Source: Geodermatophilus poikilotrophus | GTDB lineage: Bacteria > Actinomycetota > Actinomycetes > Mycobacteriales > Geodermatophilaceae | Reading direction: 5' to 3' | Assembly (NCBI RefSeq): GCF_900111455.1 | Contig: NZ_FOIE01000001.1 | Span: 404,877 to 446,365 of the forward strand | Length of the DNA stretch: 41,489 nucleotides | Part shown: positions 24,257-31,235 of the stretch, one piece after another | How the letters are laid out: every line of letters starts with the position of its first letter | How positions within the stretch are numbered: the first letter of the stretch is position 1 | Made by a program: the position numbers and the translations under genes | Notes under the pieces: model-generated | Database searches by the model: none | What the model saw: only the letters and a program-made list of their open reading frames with translations | Told to the model about the DNA's origin: nothing

Positions 24257-26041
24257 ATGATCGAGCACAAGGCGACCAAGCCGATGGCCATGCTGTTGCA
24301 GGACCCGTCCATCCGGGATGCTGGCGGCGAGCACCTGCACGAGGACTGGCCGTTCCCGCTCGACACCGACTACCTGCTCGGCACCGGGTCCAGCAAGTTC
24401 GTGGTCCGCGACGCCGACCACCTGGACAACCCCGTCTTCGACTCCGCGGACTGGTCCGACCCCGGCCTGGCGCTGACCTACGGCGAGTTCAACCGTGCAC
24501 CGGCCGAGCGTCCGCTGCTCGAGAACGCGCAGTTCCACCAGGTGAACGTCTTCGCCGTGGCCGGCCACACCCTCCGGGCGTTCGAGGAGGCGCTGGGGCG
24601 GGAGATCCAGTGGCGCCACGGGGGCCCCCTGGTGATCCGGCCGCACGCCTTCGAGGGGGCCAACGCCTACTACGACGGGATGTCACCGTCGCTGAACTTC
24701 GGCTACTTCCGCTCCCCCATCCGCGCGGCGACGGTGTGGACCTGCCTGTCCCACGACATCGTGGCGCACGAGCTGGGGCACGCCGTCTTCGACTCCTTCC
24801 GCCCGCTGTTCCTCTACTCAGCGGAACTGGACGCCGCGGCGCTGCACGAGTCCCTGGGCGACCTGCTGGCGCTGTTCTCCGCGCTGGAGCACGCACCCGT
24901 CGTCGAGCGCATCTTCGCGGACTCCGGCGGGGACATGCGCCGGCCGACGCTCGTCAGCGGCCTGGCCGAGGAGTTCGGGATCGGCCTGCGCGGCAGCGGA
25001 TCCGCCTACCTGCGATCCGCCCTGGAGGGGCCGCCGTACGACGAGGCCGACAAGGAACCGCACGCCCGATCGACGGTGTGGACGGCCGCCGTCTACGACA
25101 TCCTCGTGGAGCTCGTCGACGCCGTCCTGGAGACCGACTGCCCCGACCCCGAGGGACGGCGGGACCTCGACTCCTTCAAGCAGGCGGTGGTCACCGCGAC
25201 CCGGCGGCTGCGGCGGATGACCCTGCGTGCCCTCTCCTACGTGCCGCCCACGGGCGTCACGATGCCGGTGCTGGCCCGCATGGTGTACGAGGCCGACCAG
25301 CGGCTCTTCCCGAACGACGCGCTGTCCCGGGACATCGCCCAGCGGGTCTTCGAGCGGCGTGGTCTGTGGGACCCGGAACTGGCGTTCACGCCACCCGGGA
25401 TCGGGCTGAACTTCCAGGACTGGGACGCGCTGAGCGTCGGTGCCCGGGCCGCGCTCGTCGCCCACCACGCCGACGCGCTGCGCATCCCGGCCGGCCCCGG
25501 GGTCCGCCTGCTCACCCCGCAGCTCAGCACCGCGGTCCGGGAGGCCGACGCCGCCCGGAGCGGGGTGGAGACCGGGGCGGTCACCGAGCGCTACCTGCAC
25601 TACGCGTACGAGTACGTCGTCCAGCAGGAGGTCTGGGGCGAGAACGGCCCCGAGCTCGTGGGTGTGTCGGTGTTCAACGGTGGCACGCTGGTCCTGGACG
25701 ACTGCTGGAACGCCGTCCTCCTCGTCACGGACCCGCCCGCCTGGACCGAGGACCTGGGCGCGGACGACCCCGCACAGAGCGCCTTCCGGCGAGCCGTCAG
25801 CCGGTTCCAGGAGACGCACCGCTCGGCTCTGGGGTCGCTGCGGGCGCCGAGGACGGACTCGGCCGCCGAGGACAGGGTCCTCGTCGACCGGCCCGGGTGC
25901 CCGTTCGCCGTCAAGGCGGTCGGCGGTGGAGCGCTCCGGTTCGTCCGTCGGCGGTGCGACATCGCCGAGCACCTCCGCGCCGTCGGCAGCTCCTCCGTCG
26001 CGCTCCGACTCCCGGGGAACGGGGGCCTCCCGAACCGCTGA
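24257..26041 (+). CDS. Thermolysin-type (gluzincin) zinc metalloprotease, candidate eCIS payload
   Basis: A 594-residue protein. The zinc motif HELGH is at 171-175, and HESLGD (197-202) supplies the third ligand Glu198 at thermolysin-like distance, so this is an active-looking gluzincin. No signal peptide is visible: it starts MIEHKATKPMAMLLQDPSIRD and lacks the long pro-region of secreted M4 enzymes. Its export would therefore need another route, such as loading into the injection machine; that is inference. The C-terminal 200 residues are unfamiliar. The ATG at 24257 follows a GGGGAAGAG ribosome site, and the promoter carries the three-unit repeat. It is followed by a cysteine peptidase candidate and a membrane protein in the same direction. 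Confidence 0.88.
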   Translation: MIEHKATKPMAMLLQDPSIRDAGGEHLHEDWPFPLDTDYLLGTGSSKFVVRDADHLDNPVFDSADWSDPGLALTYGEFNRAPAERPLLENAQFHQVNVFAVAGHTLRAFEEALGREIQWRHGGPLVIRPHAFEGANAYYDGMSPSLNFGYFRSPIRAATVWTCLSHDIVAHELGHAVFDSFRPLFLYSAELDAAALHESLGDLLALFSALEHAPVVERIFADSGGDMRRPTLVSGLAEEFGIGLRGSGSAYLRSALEGPPYDEADKEPHARSTVWTAAVYDILVELVDAVLETDCPDPEGRRDLDSFKQAVVTATRRLRRMTLRALSYVPPTGVTMPVLARMVYEADQRLFPNDALSRDIAQRVFERRGLWDPELAFTPPGIGLNFQDWDALSVGARAALVAHHADALRIPAGPGVRLLTPQLSTAVREADAARSGVETGAVTERYLHYAYEYVVQQEVWGENGPELVGVSVFNGGTLVLDDCWNAVLLVTDPPAWTEDLGADDPAQSAFRRAVSRFQETHRSALGSLRAPRTDSAAEDRVLVDRPGCPFAVKAVGGGALRFVRRRCDIAEHLRAVGSSSVALRLPGNGGLPNR

Positions 26042-26239
26042 CGAGGAGGGCCGCCGCTCCTCCCGTGCCCGCCCGGTCGACGTGCCGGGGACCACGGGCG
26101 GCCCGGCCGAGGCGGAGCACTCCCCCGACCTGGGCGCGGCCCCGGAGCCGACGGGCAGTCGGCCGGGCCCGCGCCCAGGTCACCGGGGACAGCACGACGA
26201 GACATCCGGCCGTGGTGACCGCAGAGCGGAGGAACAGTC

Positions 26240-27022
26240 ATGGCAGCACGGGACGCGAACCTGACCACGCTGATGGAGCTCGCCGCGGAGGGTCACTCCA
26301 CGGCTCTGCTCATCGAGGGGTACGCCGCCGACGACCGCAACCTGCCGGGCAACGTGGTGGTGGCGCAGTCGCCGCAACTGCTGTACTCCGTGCCCAAGGC
26401 GGACGTCGAGCACCAGGAGGAAGCAGGGCACGGACGCGTCCGGCTCCGGATCCGCCCGGGGGCTCAGGCGTTCCGCATCGAGCCGTTCCTCGTCGGCGAC
26501 TCGTACCCGCCCTCCACCGATCCGCACTCGCCGTTCGGCGTGGGGATGGAGTACGTCGTCCCGCCCCCCTCCGCCGACTTCGCGCGCGCGCCCGGCCGCG
26601 GCGACGACCGCACCGACACGGTGGAGCTCGCCGCGGCGGCCACCCTGGAGTCCGTGGGGGCGCACTGGACGGACAGCTGCGCGGGCGGGGACCGGTACGC
26701 CAACAACTGCGCGCACTTCCTGTCCGACGCCTTCATCAGTGCCGGCTTCTCGGATCTGGCCGCTCCCAACCCCCACATCGAGGCTCGGTGTGGCACCTCG
26801 GCGAAGCGGCCGATCCGGGCCCGGAACATGTGGAAGTGGTTCCAGTCCAAGGCGGTCCGGACCAGCCGGACCCTGCAGGAGGGCACGGGCTGGTGGGCGG
26901 TCTTCCAGCTCGACGAGACGGTGTACTGGGGCGGGCACGTCGCCGTGTGGGACTCCGACGGCGGCGTCGTGTACGGCACCGGCTGGTATCCCGAGTGGAA
27001 CCAGCACCTCTACCAGTGGTGA
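26240..27022 (+). CDS. NlpC/P60-like papain-fold peptidase or amidase candidate
   Basis: A 260-residue protein with no signal peptide. The segment RYANNCAHFLSDAFISAGF (about 152-170) places Cys157 at the start of a helix, as in papain-fold NlpC/P60 and CHAP enzymes, and GGHVAVWDSDG (231-241) provides His233. This Cys-His arrangement, with order Cys then His, is also seen in T6SS amidase effectors. Expected target would be a cell-wall peptide bond or a protein amide, but the substrate cannot be read from the sequence. ATG at 26240 has GAGGAA upstream. It sits 198 bp after the metalloprotease gene and probably belongs to the same unit. A payload role is inferred from absence of a signal peptide and from context. 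Confidence 0.7.
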   Translation: MAARDANLTTLMELAAEGHSTALLIEGYAADDRNLPGNVVVAQSPQLLYSVPKADVEHQEEAGHGRVRLRIRPGAQAFRIEPFLVGDSYPPSTDPHSPFGVGMEYVVPPPSADFARAPGRGDDRTDTVELAAAATLESVGAHWTDSCAGGDRYANNCAHFLSDAFISAGFSDLAAPNPHIEARCGTSAKRPIRARNMWKWFQSKAVRTSRTLQEGTGWWAVFQLDETVYWGGHVAVWDSDGGVVYGTGWYPEWNQHLYQW

Positions 27023-27248
27023 ACGAGCCCGTCGGCACGTCCCGGAGACGGCGGTCGTGCTCGGTGCCGGCGAGGAGGCGGTCCGTCGGGAGACGCCGCC
27101 CTCCCGGGGCGTGCCGGGGCACCGGACCCGAGGGATCGTCCGCTCGGCCGGACGAGTGCCGGCCCGGTCGTGCAGCGACTTTCGGCCGCAGTCGACACGT
27201 CGCGTGGCCGACGTCTTCCCCGCGTCGTGGAGTGAGGCGAGATCTCCG

Positions 27249-28415
27249 ATGACTTCCCCGCAGGACGACCGAACCGGTGCGACCGCCCAGGCCGGTCAGC
27301 CGACCTCGGCCCAACGCAGGACCACACACCTCCCGCACGCACCACGCCTCGCGAGTCCGGACCTGACGACCCGCGCCTGGCGCGAGGAGGCCCTCGCCCG
27401 CGCAGCCGAGGTCGAGACCCTGTCGAACTGGATCGACGACCTGCCGCCCGGCAGACGAGGTGAACCCGAGCACGGCGCCGACAGGCACCTCGCCAACGCC
27501 ATCCGGGTCCACATCGGAGCCGTCCGGAATGCCGCCACGGCCGAGGGACCACGGATGCGGACCGGCGCCCGCCTGGGGAGGGTCGCGAGCAACCTGCACG
27601 CCGCCGAAGCCGATCTGCTGCGTCGGGCCCCTCTGGAGTACGTCTGCGGTGAGCTCCCGAGCCTGGAAGCGCACGTCAAGCGTCACCTGCCGGCGGACGA
27701 CCCCCGCCGCAGCCAGGTGGAGGACCTCACCCGCAGACTCAGGGACGAGGGCCGGGTCCTGACCCAGCGGGATCGCGAGAGCCTCATCGCTGCGACCCGG
27801 GCGGCGAGTTCGGCCGCAGAGCGCGAACAACAGCGGATCCGCAACTTCCGCACCGTCCTCGCGGCAGCCACGGTCCTGCTCTTCGTCATCGCCGGCCTGG
27901 TGGGGGTGCTGGGAGCACTCCGGCCCGAAGCAGTCGCTCTGTGCTTCGAACCCCAGGTCGAGCTGTCGAGCGAGCGCGTGATCGTCTGCCCCACCGGCCA
28001 GAGCCGCCTGCCCGCTCCGGATGACGCCGAGCAGGACGTGGACGACGCCGTGCGGAAGACGGTGACCTCGTGGGACGTGCCGTTGATCGAGGTCATCGGG
28101 CTGGTGGCGGCCGGCGTCACCGGGGCGGTCGCCCTGCGCCACCTGCGCGGCTCGTCGACGCCGTTCGGCGTCCCCGTGGCGCTCATCGTCCTCAAGCTGC
28201 CCACCGGGGCGTTGACCGCCGTCCTCGGCCTCATGCTGATGCGGGGCGGGTTCGTCCCCGGGCTGACGGCACTCGACACGACGCCCCAGATCCTCGCCTG
28301 GGCGGTGGTCTTCGGCGCGGGTCAGCAGCTGTTCACCGGGCTCGTCGACCGGCAGGCGCAGACCGTCTTCGACTCGGTCGGCGGCAAGACCTACACGCCC
28401 ACGGGCGGTTCGTGA
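27249..28415 (+). CDS. Multi-pass membrane protein of unknown function in the eCIS island
   Basis: A 388-residue protein from ATG at 27249. The first about 200 residues are cytoplasmic-looking, charged and helical (with LSNWIDDLPPGRRGEPEH and RDRESLIAATRAASSAAEREQQR). Four hydrophobic segments follow: about 202-225 (RTVLAAATVLLFVIAGLVGVLGAL), about 279-298, about 312-331 and about 344-362. Two Cys lie in the extracytoplasmic loop between the first two. I do not recognise the family. Streptomyces CIS particles are known to act from the cytoplasm with help from a membrane protein. This gene could be a membrane anchor or an immunity-like factor here, but that is a guess. The frame is open further upstream, but the sequence before 27249 overlaps the previous gene. 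Confidence 0.75.
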   Translation: MTSPQDDRTGATAQAGQPTSAQRRTTHLPHAPRLASPDLTTRAWREEALARAAEVETLSNWIDDLPPGRRGEPEHGADRHLANAIRVHIGAVRNAATAEGPRMRTGARLGRVASNLHAAEADLLRRAPLEYVCGELPSLEAHVKRHLPADDPRRSQVEDLTRRLRDEGRVLTQRDRESLIAATRAASSAAEREQQRIRNFRTVLAAATVLLFVIAGLVGVLGALRPEAVALCFEPQVELSSERVIVCPTGQSRLPAPDDAEQDVDDAVRKTVTSWDVPLIEVIGLVAAGVTGAVALRHLRGSSTPFGVPVALIVLKLPTGALTAVLGLMLMRGGFVPGLTALDTTPQILAWAVVFGAGQQLFTGLVDRQAQTVFDSVGGKTYTPTGGS

Positions 28416-29193
28416 CCTCGGCGACCGCCAGTCGCTCGGGCGCCGGAGCGGGCCACGGGCCGCGGAGCTGCTGCGATGACGCCGATCCCGTTCGGGTCCG
28501 CCCTGACCTCGGTCGACTCCGGCGCCTCACCCTCGGCGGCCCGGCGATGACCACACAGGGGGGACGGCAGCCCGCGGGTGCCGGCGATCCGGGCCGGCTC
28601 CCGGCGCCGGTCCCGGCGCGGGGCGAGCGTGACGGCTCCACCACGTCCGGGTGTCCCCTGCTCGGTCGACCGGCCACGCCGTCACCCGGCCCCATGGGCG
28701 CTGCAGCCGCGTCCGCCCGGGTCGCGGCATGGACGGACGTCCGCGGTCGTACGGGCGGGTGTCCGAGGACGACGACCGGATGCAGCTGCCGCGTCGTGGT
28801 CGCTGCAGCGGCCATCAGGATCGACTCGTCCAGCTGCTGCGCCAGTCGCAGGCCCGGCATCCTGACCGGCTGGTCGTCCTCGGTGGGCATGTGGAAGTCG
28901 ACCAGCGTCCGCCGGCGCATCAGGGTGAGGGGCACCAACCAGTACTCGACGCCGGCGTCGTTGACGAAGACCGCTGCGTCGTCACGGACACGCAGGTAGA
29001 CGGTCATCTCCCTGACGGCGCTGCGCTCGTCCTGAAAGGCGATCGTCTCGACGCGGCGCAGGACCCCCATCCCGAAGTGCAGCTGGGCGAGCAGCATCCG
29101 GCGGCCCACTTCGGCGCAGAAGGCGGCAGGTAACGCGCCGGAGGTCGCCCGGTGGCTCGCCTGGAGGGCGAGGTCGACCGGACTGGCCGCCAC
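28333..29193 (-). CDS. Unknown protein, C-terminal half doubtful (possible frameshift)
   Basis: The first about 140 residues look like a real folded protein: ASHRATSGALPAAFCAEVGRRMLLAQLHFGMGVLRR, MTVYLRVRDDAAVFVNDAGVEYWLVPLTLMRRRTLVDFHMP, then GLRLAQQLDESILMAAAATT. From about 28780 downward the frame turns into Arg/Pro/Ser-rich sequence with weaker third-position GC, and its last 83 bp run antisense through the end of the membrane protein gene. A frameshift near 28780, or a natural disordered tail, would both explain this. GTG at 29193 has no good ribosome site, so the start is uncertain too. A two-unit repeat lies about 130 bp upstream. Family not recognised. Confidence 0.6.
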   Translation of the reverse strand: MAASPVDLALQASHRATSGALPAAFCAEVGRRMLLAQLHFGMGVLRRVETIAFQDERSAVREMTVYLRVRDDAAVFVNDAGVEYWLVPLTLMRRRTLVDFHMPTEDDQPVRMPGLRLAQQLDESILMAAAATTTRQLHPVVVLGHPPVRPRTSVHAATRADAAAAPMGPGDGVAGRPSRGHPDVVEPSRSPRAGTGAGSRPGSPAPAGCRPPCVVIAGPPRVRRRSRPRSGRTRTGSASSQQLRGPWPAPAPERLAVAEVTNRPWACRSCRRPSRRRSAPAGRRAR

Positions 29194-29323
29194 CGCAGCG
29201 GCGTGCGGCCGGTGTTGCCCATCGACGTCCGGCCGTCTGCACGTCCTCCCCTGACGCCCCTCCGCGTCGAGCGGTCACGGGGGTCCCGGAGCCCGGGCGT
29301 CCGGGCGACGCCGGGTGGCAGCC

Positions 29324-29339
29324 GTCACCGCGGCATCAC
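29324..29339 (-). promoter_or_regulatory. Double 11-bp SARP-type direct repeat before the unknown gene
   Basis: Plus-strand GTCAC at 29324 and ATCAC at 29335, 11 bp apart, read as GTGAT and GTGAC in the sense of the minus-strand gene. The -10 region is weak (CGGCGT, 10 bp after the last unit). It lies in the 176-bp gap between the LysM gene and the unknown gene. Confidence 0.45.
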
Positions 29340-29369
29340 CGGGACGGCCGCACACGTGCGTCGCTGTCC

Positions 29370-29849
29370 TCACCCACCCAGGTCCTGAGGGACGCGGAGG
29401 ACCTGGCCCACCAGGATCCGGTCCGGATCCGGGAGCTCGTTCGCCACGGTGAGGCGTCGGACGTCGGTGCCGTACTGACGGGCGATGGCGTGGAGGGTGT
29501 CCCCCCGGACGACCTGGTGCACCCGGTAGCCCCGCATCCCGGCGATGACCAGAACGGGGACCGTCTGGGTGTCCAGGCCCGGCGGCCGTTCCCCGGAGGG
29601 GTCGTCCCCGAACAGCTGGAAGTCGGCCGGCCCGATGTGGTCGGTGTGGACCTCGGCGTGGTGGACGAACGACTCCAGCAACCCCATCGAACCGGCCTGG
29701 AAGAAGCCCCCGGCGAGTTCGTGCCCGTTGGAGAGGAGGCGCCAGCCGTACGACGCCTCGAACGCGGTCCCGATCGCGGCGATGGCCACGCTGGAGCCGA
29801 TGAGGTCCTTGGGCAACGGCTGACGGAGCTGGATGCCGTACGGGTCCAC
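29370..29849 (-). CDS. Gmad2-LysM protein
   Basis: A 159-residue protein. Residues about 5-70 (LRQPLPKDLIGSSVAIAAIGTAFEASYGWRLLSNGHELAGGFFQAGSMGLLESF) match the Gmad2 immunoglobulin-like pattern, where fEa...l.....G..la is typical. Residues about 107-154 (YRVHQVVRGDTLHAIARQYGTDVRRLTVANELPDPDRILVGQVLRVP) form a clear LysM domain. There is no signal peptide, so it may act inside the cell or be exported by another route. The GTG at 29849 has AGGAGGAGA upstream. The best-conserved repeat promoter precedes it. It could be a wall-binding adaptor of the particle; that role is inferred. Confidence 0.85.
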   Translation of the reverse strand: MDPYGIQLRQPLPKDLIGSSVAIAAIGTAFEASYGWRLLSNGHELAGGFFQAGSMGLLESFVHHAEVHTDHIGPADFQLFGDDPSGERPPGLDTQTVPVLVIAGMRGYRVHQVVRGDTLHAIARQYGTDVRRLTVANELPDPDRILVGQVLRVPQDLGG

Positions 29850-29944
29850 GAGGTCTCCTCCTGGGGCCGGCGGTCGGCGCTCCTCCCGGTCGCGGGTGGT
29901 GCTGACCGGTGCAGCTGTCGCCGGACGGGTGCCGTCGGCGCCCG

Positions 29945-29976
29945 ACGCTAGGGCCGGTACGTCACCGGGACGTCAA
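29945..29976 (-). promoter_or_regulatory. Double 11-bp SARP-type direct repeat, Gmad2-LysM gene promoter
   Basis: Plus-strand GTCAC at 29961 and GTCAA at 29972; in gene sense TTGAC then GTGAC, 11 bp apart. TAGCGT (minus strand, 29945-29950) follows exactly 10 bp after the last unit, which is 8 bp after a 7-bp repeat unit, the spacing reported for SARP promoters. The same hexamer occurs at 18089-18094. Confidence 0.7.
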
Positions 29977-30055
29977 CGCAGTGAGGGCGTCCGGAGCCGC
30001 CCCGGCCCTGACCGCGTCCTGGGACGGGAGCCTCGAGCCGGGGCTGCTGGTCCGT

Positions 30056-31024
30056 TCAGGCCAGCAGCCCCGCGAGCGAGGCGTCGGAGTCGGCGAGCGC
30101 AGCGCGGTCGTAGGTGGCACCCGTGGCCAGCAGTTCGTCGGCGCCGGTGCGATCGGCGAGCTGCTCGAGGCGGCGGCGGACCGTCTCCGGGCTGCCGGTG
30201 GTGACGGCGTCGAGCCCGTGCTCGACCTGGCCGGCGACGCGGTCGTCCCAGCGCTGGTCGCGGATGGCCGCAACCGGCTCGAGGACGTCGAAGACGCCGG
30301 TGCGCCGCGAGCGGACCATCGCCCACACCTCGGGCAGAGCCAGCTCGCGGGCCTCGGCATCGGTGTCGGCGACGAGCACGTCGAGCGAGACCACGACGTG
30401 CGGACGGCCATCCCGATGGGGACGGAAGTCGCGGCGGTAGGCCGCGAGCCGGTCCCCCAGGTCCGGCTGGTCGAGCACCGGGCCACCCAGCACGACCGGG
30501 AGCCCGAGCCGGGCGGCGACCTCGACCCCGCGGCCGGTGGCGAGCACGAACAGCGGGACCGGCGCCTCGGGGACCGGGTGCGCGGTGACCAGTGCGGTCC
30601 GCTCGAGGTAGCTGCGGAGCTCGACGACGTCGTCGGCGAACGTGTCCGGCTCGTCGGCGGAGCGACGGAGGGCGCGCCGGACGGGCGGGGTGAAGCCGAG
30701 CGAGCGGCCCAGGCCGAGGTCGATCCGGCCCGGGTACAGCCCGGCGAGGACCAGGAACTGCTCGGCCACGACGAGGGGCTGGTGGTGCGGCAGCATCACC
30801 CCGCCCGACCCGAGCCGGATCGTCGCCGTGTGGGCCCCGATCGCCGCGAGCAGCACCGCCGGCGCTCCCGACGCGATCCCCGGCACGCCGTGGTGCTCGG
30901 CAACCCAGAACCGGTGGTAGCCGAGCCCCTCCGCCGCGACCGCCCGCTCCACGGTGTGCGTCAGCGCGGCCCCCTCGGGGGAGCCTGCGCGGGTCCGGGA
31001 GCGGTCGAGCAGCGAGAGCCTCAC
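30056..31024 (-). CDS. LLM class (luciferase-like) flavin-dependent oxidoreductase
   Basis: A 322-residue monooxygenase-type enzyme. It starts VRLSLLDRSR, then AEGLGYHRFWVAEHHGVPGIASGAPAVLLAAIGAHTATIRLGSGGVMLPHHQPLVVAEQFLVLAGLYPGRIDLGLGR, the hallmark of the bacterial luciferase-like family (WVAEHH, LGSGG, PGRIDLGLGR). The TIM-barrel fold binds FMN or F420; the substrate is unknown. The GTG start at 31024 is chosen because the homologous sequence begins there. It has no repeat-type promoter and probably does not belong to the eCIS regulon. It is transcribed divergently from the P450 gene. Confidence 0.93.
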   Translation of the reverse strand: MRLSLLDRSRTRAGSPEGAALTHTVERAVAAEGLGYHRFWVAEHHGVPGIASGAPAVLLAAIGAHTATIRLGSGGVMLPHHQPLVVAEQFLVLAGLYPGRIDLGLGRSLGFTPPVRRALRRSADEPDTFADDVVELRSYLERTALVTAHPVPEAPVPLFVLATGRGVEVAARLGLPVVLGGPVLDQPDLGDRLAAYRRDFRPHRDGRPHVVVSLDVLVADTDAEARELALPEVWAMVRSRRTGVFDVLEPVAAIRDQRWDDRVAGQVEHGLDAVTTGSPETVRRRLEQLADRTGADELLATGATYDRAALADSDASLAGLLA

Positions 31025-31235
31025 AGCAGGGGCCAACCGGGGACGGGTCGTCCGGCTTCCGGCCGGAGCGGAGCCGGGGTACGCCGTGTCGGGGCGGATC
31101 GCGATCGCCGCCAGCGGACGGCAGCGACCCCTGCCGCGGGATCGGCGCCGTCGACGCTGGCACCGGGGGGCCGTGTCCCCGAGGATGAGGGCACGCCGGC
31201 CGGGCAGGACCCGGCCGCCGAGGGGGGCGAGGGCG

